From DASUHT01 sp038230835 (GTDB lineage Bacteria; Actinomycetota; Thermoleophilia; Gaiellales; JAICJC01), in contig JBBRMM010000012.1 of the NCBI GenBank assembly GCA_038230835.1, positions 41,502 through 105,501 of the forward strand: a DNA stretch of 64,000 nt. The letters are read 5' to 3'. Both the position numbers and the translations under genes were made by a program. Of this stretch, positions 40,065-48,005 are shown piece by piece. The first letter of the stretch is position 1; every line of letters starts with the position of its first letter. The notes beneath the pieces were generated by a model, which worked only from the letters and a program-made list of their open reading frames with translations, ran no database searches and was not told the DNA's origin.

Positions 40065-41390
40065 TCAGAAGCGGTCCATGTACTGGTCGAGCTCCCACTT
40101 GTGCACCTGCTCGTTGTAGGCCGCCCACTCACCACGCTTGAGCCGCAGGTACTCGGTGAAGATGTGGTCGCCGAGCGCCGTGCGCATGACCTCGTCGGCC
40201 TCCAGCTTGTCCAGGGCGTGCGAGAGATCGTGCGGCAGGCTGGTGATGCCAAGCGCCGCGGACTCCTCCTCGGTGAGGTCGTAGATGTTGCGGTTGACCG
40301 GCTCGGCGGGCACCAAGCCGTCGGTGATGCCCGAAAGGCCCGCCTCGAGCATGCAGGCCAGCGCCAGGTAGGGGTTGGCGGTGGGGTCGGGCGTGCGCAG
40401 CTCGATCCGCGTCGAGCGCCCGCGCTTGGCCGGCACCCGAATCGCCGCCGAACGGTTGCCGGGCGACCAGGCGATGTAGACAGGCGCCTCGTACCCGGGC
40501 AGCAGCCGCTTGTAGCTGTTGACCGTCGGATTGGCGACCGCCGTGATCGCCGGCAGATGCTTGAGGATGCCGGCGATGTAGGAACGGCACTCCTTGCTCA
40601 GCTTGAGCTCGTCGGACTCGTCCAGGAACGCGTTCTCGTCGCCGCGTGCAAGCGACTGGTTGATGTGCATGCCCGAGCCGTTCTCGCCGTGGATCGGCTT
40701 GGCCATGAAGGTGGCGTGCATGCCGTGCTGGGCGGCGATCACCTTCACCACCATGCGGAAGGTGATCAGGTTGTCGGCCGTGCTCAGAGCGTCGCCATGG
40801 CGAAAGTCGATCTCGTGCTGGCCGATCGCCACCTCGTGGTGGGCCGCCTCCAGATGGAAGCCCATCTTCTGCAGCGTGACCTCGATGTCGCGCCGGCAGT
40901 CCTCTCCGCGGTCGACCGGGGCGACGTCGAAGTAGGTGGCCGCGTCGTGCGGATCGACGGTCGGGTTGCCGTCGGCGTCGGTGCGGAAGAGGAAGAACTC
41001 GGCCTCAGGCCCGACGTTCATTGTGTACCCCAGGTCGGCGGCCTTCTGCAGCACGCGCTTGAGGTTCGAACGCGGGTCGCCGGCGAACGGCTGCATGTCG
41101 GGATCGGCCACGTCGCAGATCAGCCGCGCGGTACGCGCGTCGTCGGTGCCTCGCCACGGCAACAGCGCGTACGTGGCCGGGTCGGGCAGGAAGTACATGT
41201 CCGACTGCTCGATGCGCTTGAAGCCCCGGATCGACGAGCCGTCGAACATCAGCTCGTTGTCGAGCGCTTTCTCGAGCTCCTCCACGGGGATCGAGACGTT
41301 CTTGACGGCGCCGTACGGCTCCGTGAACTGCAGCCGGACGAACGCGACGTTGTCGCGCCGGCAGCGCTCGAGGACTTCCTGCTTATCCAT
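40065..41390 (-). CDS. glnA: Glutamine synthetase, type I
   Basis: Forms glutamine from glutamate, ammonia and ATP as a dodecamer. 441 residues, the length of the GSI-alpha class (Bacillus-type). Landmarks are the DGSSIRGF loop, PEAEFFLF metal-binding Glu, HHEVAIGQHEIDFRH, NGSGMHINQSL, and RSAAIRVPAKRGRSTRIELRTPDPTANPYLA. The adenylylation tyrosine loop of GSI-beta (NLYxLP) reads NIYDLTEEE, so control by adenylylation is unlikely; feedback control is expected. AAGGAG is six bases before the ATG at 41390. Confidence 0.96.
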   Translation of the reverse strand: MDKQEVLERCRRDNVAFVRLQFTEPYGAVKNVSIPVEELEKALDNELMFDGSSIRGFKRIEQSDMYFLPDPATYALLPWRGTDDARTARLICDVADPDMQPFAGDPRSNLKRVLQKAADLGYTMNVGPEAEFFLFRTDADGNPTVDPHDAATYFDVAPVDRGEDCRRDIEVTLQKMGFHLEAAHHEVAIGQHEIDFRHGDALSTADNLITFRMVVKVIAAQHGMHATFMAKPIHGENGSGMHINQSLARGDENAFLDESDELKLSKECRSYIAGILKHLPAITAVANPTVNSYKRLLPGYEAPVYIAWSPGNRSAAIRVPAKRGRSTRIELRTPDPTANPYLALACMLEAGLSGITDGLVPAEPVNRNIYDLTEEESAALGITSLPHDLSHALDKLEADEVMRTALGDHIFTEYLRLKRGEWAAYNEQVHKWELDQYMDRF

Positions 41391-41443
41391 CGTGCTCCTT
41401 CGGGCGTGGATCGGGAGGGGCAAGTCTAACCGCCGCCAAGGAT

Positions 41444-41449
41444 TACCAT
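41444..41449 (+). promoter_or_regulatory. Minus-10 element of a leaderless membrane-protein transcript
   Basis: TACCAT is followed by six bases and the ATG at 41456, leaving no room for a leader or ribosome site. Confidence 0.45.
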
Positions 41450-41455
41450 GGCGGC

Positions 41456-42196
41456 ATGAGTGCCGTATTCCTGGTGCTGGCGAGCTTCCTGGCCAGCGGC
41501 GTCGAGATGGTCGAGGCGCTCACGATCGTGCTGGCGATGGGGGTCACCCGCGACTGGCGCTCGTCGCTCACCGGGGCGGCCGCGGCGCTGGTCACGCTGG
41601 GCGTGATCGTGGCCGCGCTCGGCCCCGCCCTGCGGCTGGTCCCGCTGGACACGCTGCGGTTGGTGGTCGGCGGGCTGCTGCTGGTGTTCGGGCTGCAGTG
41701 GCTGCGAAAGGCGATCCTGCGGGCCAGCGGATGGCTGGCCCTGCACGACGAACGGGAAATCTTCCACCGGGAGGCCGAGCTGGCCCGCACCGCGGGCGGC
41801 GCCCGCGGCCGACTCGACCACTACGCGCTTCTGATCTCGTTCAAGGGCGTGCTCCTGGAGGGGCTCGAGGTGGCGTTCATCGTGCTCACCTTCGGCACCA
41901 CGCAGGGCAGCATCTGGCTCGCCGCGGCTGGGGCGAGCGCGGCGCTGGTGCTGGTGGTGGCGGCCGGCGCCGCCGCTCGAGCGCCGCTCTCGCAGGTGCC
42001 CGAGAACACCATGAAGTTCGCCGTCGGGGTGATGCTGACCACGTTCGGCACGTTCTGGGGCGGCGAGGGCGCAGGGGTGCACTGGCCCGGCGGCGAGCTG
42101 GCGCTGGTCGGCGTGCTCGGCTTCACCATCGCCTTGTCGCTGGCGCTGGTGCGCCTGCTGCGCGGCCTCCACCGGCCGCTGGGAGCCGTCGCGTGA
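41456..42196 (+). CDS. COG4280-like integral membrane protein
   Basis: 246 residues with six or seven transmembrane helices. Two helices carry paired glutamates in related settings, SGVEMVEALTIVLA near the N-terminus and LLEGLEVAFIVLTFG in the middle, a symmetry reminiscent of the REXXE repeats of FTR1-type metal permeases. An ion-transport role is therefore possible but not shown. The stop overlaps the GTG of a 63-residue membrane protein gene, implying a two-protein unit. Confidence 0.75.
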   Translation: MSAVFLVLASFLASGVEMVEALTIVLAMGVTRDWRSSLTGAAAALVTLGVIVAALGPALRLVPLDTLRLVVGGLLLVFGLQWLRKAILRASGWLALHDEREIFHREAELARTAGGARGRLDHYALLISFKGVLLEGLEVAFIVLTFGTTQGSIWLAAAGASAALVLVVAAGAAARAPLSQVPENTMKFAVGVMLTTFGTFWGGEGAGVHWPGGELALVGVLGFTIALSLALVRLLRGLHRPLGAVA

Positions 42197-42384
42197 CCCG
42201 GCTTGCGGTCTTCGTCTGGCATTTCGTGGTCGGCGACGACTGGCGGGTGGCGGTGGTGGTGGTCGCGGCCCTGGGCGCCACCGTGGGCCTCGTGCACGCC
42301 CATGTCAGCGCCTGGTGGGTGCTGCCGGCGGCGGTTTTCGGGGTGCTCTCGGCGTCGGTCTGGCGGGCGGCGCGAAGCCGCTGA
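42193..42384 (+). CDS. Small two-helix membrane protein
   Basis: 63 residues with two hydrophobic stretches (RVAVVVVAALGATVGLVHAHV and WWVLPAAVFGVLSASVW) and a basic end. The GTG start overlaps the stop of the COG4280-like gene (GTGA), and the codon usage is strongly GC-rich at third positions, so it is likely real. It may be a partner subunit of the upstream membrane protein. The gene ends one base before the convergent YbdK gene. Confidence 0.65.
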   Translation: MTRLAVFVWHFVVGDDWRVAVVVVAALGATVGLVHAHVSAWWVLPAAVFGVLSASVWRAARSR

Positions 42385-42385
42385 G

Positions 42386-43555
42386 CTACACCGTCTCGCT
42401 GGCCGAGGCGATCTCCTCGGCCACCTCGACCAGGTCGAAGTTGGCGTTGTGCACCTGCAGCTGGCGCTCGGCGCTGGTGCCGTTGGCGACGATCCAGTCG
42501 ATTCGAGCCAGCTCCTCGGAGCAGCCGAGCTCGCGCGCGACGGGCCGCAGCTGCTTGAGGTGCCGGCGAGCCAGCGTGCGCGCCGGCACCTTCACGCGCT
42601 TGGTCGCCGACAGGTCCATCAGCGGCGCATCGAGCCCGTAGCGGGCGGCCTGCCATTTGTTCTCGGCCAGCAGCATGCGGTGGAAGCTGAGCACCGGCTC
42701 GCCGGCCTCGAACTGGTCGACCAGCAGCTTGACGAGGCACTGGATGTAGGCCGCCAGCGCAACGGCGTCCTCGACCCGGGTCTGCACGTCCATGACCCGG
42801 ATCTCGAGCGTGCCGAACCGCGGGTGCGGACGCACGTCCCACCACAGGTGGGTGTAGTCGCCGATCGCACCGGTGGCCTCCATGAACCCGACCGCATCCG
42901 CGTAATCCTGATAGTCCTCGAACTTGGGCGGCAGGCCACTGCGCGGGAAGGCGGCGAAGATGGCCGCCCGGGTGGACGCGAGGCCGGTTCGCTCGCCGCG
43001 CCAGAACGGGGAGTTGGTGGAGAGCGCCATCAGCACCGGCAGCTCGATCAGCACGCCCTCCATGACCGCCAGACACGCTTCCGGGCTGGGCACGGCCACG
43101 TGCACGTGCATCCCGAACACGAGCTCCCGGCGGGCGATGTACTGGAGCATCTCCACCAGCGCCCGGTAGCGGTCACGGGCGGTGATCTTCTGATGCTCGT
43201 AGAGCGAGAACGGGTGCGTGCCGGCCGAGCCCAGCCGCATCCCGTGAGCCCGGGCGTGCTCGGCCACCCACGCCCGCATGTGCCGCAGATCCGCGGCGGC
43301 CTCGCCCACCGTCTTGCAGACCACGGTGCCTGATTCGAGCACGCACTGCATCAGCTCCGGCTTCAGCTGGTCGGCGAACTCGCTGCGCGACGCCTCGTCC
43401 AGCAGCTGCTCGACGCCGGAGACGAGGTCGAAGCTGACGGCGTCCATCAACATGTACTCCTCCTCCACCCCCACCGTGAGCGAAGGCCCCGCGCCGAAGC
43501 TGTGATCGAGCACGCTCGATCGGGAGCCACCCTTGCCTTGCGCCGTGCCTGTCAT
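42386..43555 (-). CDS. YbdK-family carboxylate-amine ligase (GCS2-like)
   Basis: 389 residues of the glutamate-cysteine ligase type 2 superfamily, which forms gamma-glutamyl or related amide bonds with ATP. Typical elements are LTVGVEEEYMLMD at the start, FGMHVHVAVPS, ALSTNSPFWRGERTGLASTRA and the TLEIRVMDVQTRVEDAVALAAYIQ core that holds metal-ligand acidic residues. E. coli YbdK has weak glutamate-cysteine ligase activity; the natural product of this group is uncertain. Confidence 0.9.
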   Translation of the reverse strand: MTGTAQGKGGSRSSVLDHSFGAGPSLTVGVEEEYMLMDAVSFDLVSGVEQLLDEASRSEFADQLKPELMQCVLESGTVVCKTVGEAAADLRHMRAWVAEHARAHGMRLGSAGTHPFSLYEHQKITARDRYRALVEMLQYIARRELVFGMHVHVAVPSPEACLAVMEGVLIELPVLMALSTNSPFWRGERTGLASTRAAIFAAFPRSGLPPKFEDYQDYADAVGFMEATGAIGDYTHLWWDVRPHPRFGTLEIRVMDVQTRVEDAVALAAYIQCLVKLLVDQFEAGEPVLSFHRMLLAENKWQAARYGLDAPLMDLSATKRVKVPARTLARRHLKQLRPVARELGCSEELARIDWIVANGTSAERQLQVHNANFDLVEVAEEIASASETV

Positions 43556-43635
43556 GCGCGGGTTCTACCCTATCAAGAGCGGTTTGCCAAAGCCGGGCCG
43601 CTGCGATCTGTAGGATCCGATGCAGATTCGCCCAT

Positions 43636-43964
<329 letters not shown>

Positions 43965-44363
43965 GTGGCGGAACTCCAGACACTTCATGGCTGGGCGACT
44001 CGAGACTGCCGCGACTACTTGCTCGGTGAGATGGTCAAGCAGTGGAATGTGATCCCACCAGACGACGAGCGGTGGGACTCGGCGTACATCCTGCTTGGCA
44101 TCGACGAGTTCAGCGGGGCGTCACCGGCGGTGGTGGCGATCCGCGACGCCACCGTGCAACTCCTGAGAGGTGCCGAACTCACCGCTGGCGATCTCGGCGA
44201 GGACAGCGACACCCGCGGCGGCGCCGCGGCGGTGACCGTCGCGAAGCTGCGATGGGCACAACGGCAACTCGAGCGGGCCATCGCGATGATCGAAGCGGAC
44301 TCGTTCGACGCGTTCGCTGCTGCTCGGGGCGTGCCGTCCGAAGGTGACGGTGGCCCGTCATGA
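43965..44363 (+). CDS. Hypothetical protein, first of a three-gene cluster
   Basis: 132 residues, no recognised domain. It is acidic and probably all-helical, with segments such as RDCRDYLLGEMVKQWN, ATVQLLRGAELTAGDLGEDS and LRWAQRQLERAIAMIE. No signal or membrane segment is seen. The start is GTG 43965. It is followed closely by two more small acidic helical genes on the same strand. Function unknown; the neighbourhood next to a tRNA suggests an integrated element. Confidence 0.6.
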   Translation: MAELQTLHGWATRDCRDYLLGEMVKQWNVIPPDDERWDSAYILLGIDEFSGASPAVVAIRDATVQLLRGAELTAGDLGEDSDTRGGAAAVTVAKLRWAQRQLERAIAMIEADSFDAFAAARGVPSEGDGGPS

Positions 44364-44388
44364 GCCGCGCCGCGGCCGGGGGCCGGTG

Positions 44389-44826
44389 ATGGGTACTACT
44401 CCATCCGTCGCAGCGATGGCGCTCAGCGGGGAGGACGTCACCAAGTGGGCCACCGAGACGCTCGGGAACTCGCCCGCCTCGGCTGGCAACGCGATCGGCG
44501 AGATCATCCTCGTCGCCGAGAACATCGGCAACAGCGCCCCCCGGTTCGAGGCGGCCGAGTTCATGGTCACGGAATCGCTCTACGGTACCCACGGCAAGGT
44601 GGTCGAGCCGATCCGAGACGTCCTCGTCCGAACCGCGCTACTCCTTGGCCGGGCATGCCTAGAGGACGACATGTACGGCTTCCGCAACACGGAACCGGGT
44701 GATGGCGTCGCGTACGCCACCATCGCAGCGGTCGACCATGCCCTAGAGGAACTGGCCGCGGCGGTCGCGACGTGGAAGGCAACCCTCGAGTCGCGACCGC
44801 CGTTGAGCCAGGGCGGTCTCGTATGA
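44389..44826 (+). CDS. Hypothetical protein, second of a three-gene cluster
   Basis: About 145 residues, unrecognised, predicted helical and acidic (SGEDVTKWATETLGNS, NAIGEIILVAENIGNSAP, IRDVLVRTALLLGRACLED, VDHALEELAAAVATWKATLE). The ATG at 44389 follows a GGGGG stretch; ATG 44416 is an alternative. Its stop overlaps the next start (ATGA), so the second and third proteins are coupled and may interact. No homology-based role can be offered. Confidence 0.58.
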   Translation: MGTTPSVAAMALSGEDVTKWATETLGNSPASAGNAIGEIILVAENIGNSAPRFEAAEFMVTESLYGTHGKVVEPIRDVLVRTALLLGRACLEDDMYGFRNTEPGDGVAYATIAAVDHALEELAAAVATWKATLESRPPLSQGGLV

Positions 44827-45086
44827 GCGGCGACGATGCATTCGACCGGATCGTTGAAGGGTTCTCGGAGGATCGCCGGACGGCCGCCGAGGAGTGGGCC
44901 AGCGTCGCGCATCTCGCGCTTCGCCGGGCGGGGGAACTCGCTCGCCGCGACCCGGACGCGGACGAGAAGGAGTTCGCGCGGTTCTTGACCACCATCCTGC
45001 ACGATGACGACAAGCCGACCAATCTCGGTTGCGAGGATTGGGCCGCCGTGATGCGGTACATCGGCAGGGTCGAGAACCAGCCATGA
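44823..45086 (+). CDS. Hypothetical protein, third of a three-gene cluster
   Basis: 87 residues, highly charged and probably helical (AFDRIVEGFSEDRRTAAEEWASVAHLALRRAGELARRD, then DEKEFARFLTTILHDDD). The start overlaps the previous stop by four bases. A strong hairpin at 45131-45164 follows, so it is the last gene of this unit. Function unknown. Confidence 0.58.
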   Translation: MSGDDAFDRIVEGFSEDRRTAAEEWASVAHLALRRAGELARRDPDADEKEFARFLTTILHDDDKPTNLGCEDWAAVMRYIGRVENQP

Positions 45087-45130
45087 CCGCCGTCAATCGG
45101 GCGGACTGTGCAGCCGTCTAGAATCGAGAT

Positions 45131-45164
45131 CGGCCGAGCCGCGCGTCAACCCGCGGCTCGGCCG
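45131..45164. terminator. Strong terminator hairpin after the three-gene cluster
   Basis: A perfect 13-base GC stem (CGGCCGAGCCGCG with CGCGGCTCGGCCG) around an eight-base loop, 44 bases after the last stop. No T run follows, which is usual in this GC range. Confidence 0.65.
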
Positions 45165-45234
45165 ACAGCCGGCTCATCTTCACTTGGACGCGGGGGGTGT
45201 GGCATACACGCCCGTTCTGCTCCTCGCCACCGGC

Positions 45235-45263
45235 TTGACACCGGACACGGAGAGGCGTAGGTT
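45235..45263 (+). promoter_or_regulatory. Consensus sigma-70 promoter
   Basis: A perfect TTGACA (45235-45240), a 17-base spacer and TAGGTT (45258-45263) form the best -35/-10 pair noticed in the window. Transcription would begin near 45270, about 285 bases before the first oxidoreductase ATG. Confidence 0.65.
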
Positions 45264-45500
45264 CTCCCTGCGCCGCTTGGGGCAGCTCAGTACACTGAAG
45301 CCGGTCGGAGGGATCGTAGAGGCGACTCGAACGTTCCTTTGGCCGGGGGACGAAAGGCCAGCCGAAGCGGCGAATCTTTGGTCCCTGGCGGCCGGCCTGG
45401 CTAGCGCCTCGGCCCGTTGCAGACCGGACTCCTGCAATTCCAGGTCTTCCCAAAAGCGAAGAAACCTGCCTGCTAAGGGCTTCACGTGGGTGTCGATACA
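45264..45500 (+). ncRNA. Candidate structured RNA or long 5' leader
   Basis: This stretch follows a consensus promoter and shows no convincing gene on the plus strand. It can fold: 45341-45356 pairs with 45376-45393 through GGGAC/GTCCC, AAAG/CTTT and GGCC ends, capped by GCCG-AAG-CGGC, and TTGCAG 45417-45422 pairs with CTGCAA 45432-45437. It does not match tmRNA, RNase P or SRP RNA signatures that I could check by eye. It may be a regulatory leader for the sugar genes, an unknown small RNA, or a decayed gene: a minus-strand frame of about 100 codons also spans it. Confidence 0.3.
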
Positions 45501-45554
45501 ACCGGTAAGACCCAGCGCACACCTACCTCGCCGCCGGGTCTGACCTCCCCCGAA

Positions 45555-46745
45555 ATGGCTAGTATGGGGTTCTCTTTGGATCGGTCAAAAGTCAGGTTCG
45601 CGGTGGTGGGTGCCGGGTTCGCGGGCGCGGCGCACGTGGAGGCGCTGCACAGGGTGCCGGGCGCCGAGGTGGTGGCGGTGGTCGGAACCAGCGACGAGAG
45701 CGCCCGCGCTGCCGCCCAGCGGCTGGGCGTGTCCGGGGCCAGCGGCGACTACCGCTCGGTGCTCGACGACCCCGACGTTGATGTGATCGATATCTGTACG
45801 CCCAACTACCTGCACGCGGAGATCACCGAGGCGGGACTGGTCGCCGGAAAGCACGTGCTGGTGGAGAAACCACTGGCGATGGACGGCGGGGAGACGGGTC
45901 GGTTGGTGGAGCTTGCGGCCGACTCGAATGTGGTCACCGGGGTCTGCTTCAACTATCGCTTTTTCCCGCTGGTGGCGCAGGCGCGGGCGATGCTCGCCAA
46001 CGGCCGGCCGCACATGATTCGCGGTGGCTACTTGCAGGATTGGTTGCTTTACGCAGACGATTGGAACTGGCGCTTGCTGCCGTCGCGCTCGGGCGCGTCC
46101 CGCGTTGTCGGAGATATCGGCTCGCATTGGATCGATTTAGTGCAGCACATCAGCGGTCGGCGCATGATCCGCGTCTACGCCCGGCTCGGGCGGCTGCACG
46201 ATGTGCGCTGGCGCCCGGCCGGCTCGGTGCAGACCTTTCAGCGCGGTAGCGGCGACGCAGAGGATCATCTGGCTGTCGCGACCGAGGATTTCGCTACCGT
46301 CATGTTTGAGCTTGATGGTGGCTGTCCGGGCGTGTTCACCGTGTCCCAGGTCAGTCCTGGCATGCGAAACCGGCTGACGTTTGAGGTCGACACATCTGAC
46401 TCGTCGATTGCCTGGAACCAGGAGGAGCCGAACCGGCTTTGGATCGGCCATCGCGATCGCCCGAACGAGGAACTGCTGCGCGATTCGGCGCTGCTTGATC
46501 CGGTCGCGGCGGCGCTGACCCACTATCCAGCGGGACACCAGGAGGGGTGGCCGGATGCGCTGGCCAACTTGATGACCGAGTTCACCGAGCAGGTCGTCGC
46601 GCACGGCGGGGGCGATCTGCGCTCCAGCCGCGTAGCGAGCTTCGCCGACGCAGATCGGGTGATGCTGACGGTCGAGGCGATCCTCGAGGCCGACCGCGGC
46701 GGCGAATGGGTCGCTATCGCCGATCGAGAGAACGCCGCCAGGTGA
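45555..46745 (+). CDS. Gfo/Idh/MocA-family oxidoreductase
   Basis: About 396 residues with an N-terminal Rossmann domain (AVVGAGFAGAAHVEAL), the family EKPLAM motif in HVLVEKPLAMD that supplies the catalytic lysine, and a C-terminal alpha/beta substrate domain with GGYLQDWLLYADDWNWRL and DIGSHWIDLVQHISG, where the GSHWIDL histidine fits the catalytic base. These enzymes oxidise or reduce sugar ring hydroxyls with NAD(P). It is the first gene of the plus-strand sugar set. ATG 45564 is an alternative start; neither has a good ribosome site. Confidence 0.9.
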   Translation: MASMGFSLDRSKVRFAVVGAGFAGAAHVEALHRVPGAEVVAVVGTSDESARAAAQRLGVSGASGDYRSVLDDPDVDVIDICTPNYLHAEITEAGLVAGKHVLVEKPLAMDGGETGRLVELAADSNVVTGVCFNYRFFPLVAQARAMLANGRPHMIRGGYLQDWLLYADDWNWRLLPSRSGASRVVGDIGSHWIDLVQHISGRRMIRVYARLGRLHDVRWRPAGSVQTFQRGSGDAEDHLAVATEDFATVMFELDGGCPGVFTVSQVSPGMRNRLTFEVDTSDSSIAWNQEEPNRLWIGHRDRPNEELLRDSALLDPVAAALTHYPAGHQEGWPDALANLMTEFTEQVVAHGGGDLRSSRVASFADADRVMLTVEAILEADRGGEWVAIADRENAAR

Positions 46746-46767
46746 GGCCGGGCCGTCGGTCTCGGAT

Positions 46768-47796
46768 GTGACCGGTCAGCGGACGTACTACGCCCCGGGG
46801 CGGGTGAACCTGATCGGTGAGCACACCGACTACTCGGGCGGCTTCGTGTTGCCGTGCGCGATCGATCGCGGGATCACCCTTTGCGGGTCGTCGGCCGAGC
46901 GGATCAGCCTGCGAAGCGACCGTGGTGGCGAGCGGGTCGTGCTTACAGCGGACGGCCAGGGCGAGACCGACAATTGGGGACGTTATGCGGCGGCGGTCGC
47001 GCAGGAACTGGCGCTCGCCGGCCGGCCGCCCGTTGGCCTGGAGGGATGGCTGCGCTCCGATCTCCCCGATGGAATAGGACTCTCGTCATCAGCCGCGCTT
47101 GAGGTCTGCCTCGCACTTGCCCTGTGCGACGTGGCGGAGTTCGCACTCCCGACGATCGATCTGGCCCTTCTATGTCAGAGGGCCGAATGGCGAGCGGTCG
47201 GGGTTCCGTGCGGCGTGATGGATCAAGCCGCGATCGTGCTCGGCCGGCGGCAGCATGCGCTTTTCCTCGACTGTGCGAGCTTGTCTTACGAGCATGTCGA
47301 ACTGCCGGCGGAGTTGGCGATCGCAATCGTCGGTTCGGGTGAGCGGCGTGAGCTTGCCAGCTCCGGATATGCCGATAGGCGACGCGAGGTCGAGTGCGGG
47401 CTGGCGGGAGACATGGACGACACCACGTCGCGCCGGTTGCGCCATGTCGAGTCGGAGAACCGCCGTGTGCTGGACACGGTGGCTGCGCTGCGCGCCGGCC
47501 GCAATGATCTTCTCGGCGATCTGTTCCTGCAAAGCCACCGATCACTGCGTGACGATTTCGAGGTCACAACACAGCGCCTTGATCTGTTGGTGTCGCTCAG
47601 CTATGAAGATGGCGCGGTTGCGGCGCGGATGACTGGCGCCGGTTTCGGCGGAGCGATCGTTGCACTGGTGCCGAACGACGACGCGAGGCGATTCGTGGGC
47701 AGTGTCCTGCACCGATTCGCCGATCGCAGTGGTGATTCGAAACCTCTGCGATGGGACGTTGTCCAAGCTGGGGACGGCGCCTGCCGGCTCAGCTGA
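46768..47796 (+). CDS. galK: Galactokinase (GHMP kinase family)
   Basis: Phosphorylates galactose, or a related sugar, at C1. 342 residues with GRVNLIGEHTDYSGGFVLP, the ATP loop DGIGLSSSAALEV, PCGVMDQAA and the final RMTGAGFGGAIVALV. It is about 40 residues shorter than typical galactokinases; the missing part lies between the DRRREVE helix and the RLRHVESENRRV helix, where a loop and a helix normally sit. galT and galE are not nearby, although an SDR epimerase is encoded at 55887-56801. GTG 46768 is the start, 22 bases after the oxidoreductase stop. Confidence 0.9.
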   Translation: MTGQRTYYAPGRVNLIGEHTDYSGGFVLPCAIDRGITLCGSSAERISLRSDRGGERVVLTADGQGETDNWGRYAAAVAQELALAGRPPVGLEGWLRSDLPDGIGLSSSAALEVCLALALCDVAEFALPTIDLALLCQRAEWRAVGVPCGVMDQAAIVLGRRQHALFLDCASLSYEHVELPAELAIAIVGSGERRELASSGYADRRREVECGLAGDMDDTTSRRLRHVESENRRVLDTVAALRAGRNDLLGDLFLQSHRSLRDDFEVTTQRLDLLVSLSYEDGAVAARMTGAGFGGAIVALVPNDDARRFVGSVLHRFADRSGDSKPLRWDVVQAGDGACRLS

Positions 47797-47968
47797 CCGG
47801 TCGCATGCCGTAGCGGCCGAGTCCTTCGGCAGGAACGATCTGTGCTCTCACGCGTCCTGCAGGCCGATCCTCTGCACAGGTATATCTGATCATTCGCGTC
47901 TGGCGGGAACGGGTCGACGGCGGGGTACGCCGGGCGGCCGTGACTCGACAGCTGGCCGTTGTAGACTG

Positions 47969-48000
47969 GCGCGGTGTCACGCTCTCTGGCGACACCGCGC
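47969..48000. promoter_or_regulatory. Inverted repeat before the dehydrogenase gene
   Basis: A perfect 10-base inverted repeat (GCGCGGTGTC and GACACCGCGC) with a 12-base spacer ends five bases before the ATG at 48006. It could be a repressor operator or an mRNA hairpin limiting translation of the second half of the plus-strand set. Confidence 0.5.
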
Positions 48001-48005
48001 TTCTG

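Noticed and set aside
45184..45543. Plus-strand open frame of 119 codons in the gap before the sugar locus
   Set aside because: Codon bias is unlike neighbouring genes, no domain or ribosome site is visible, and a consensus promoter lies inside it.
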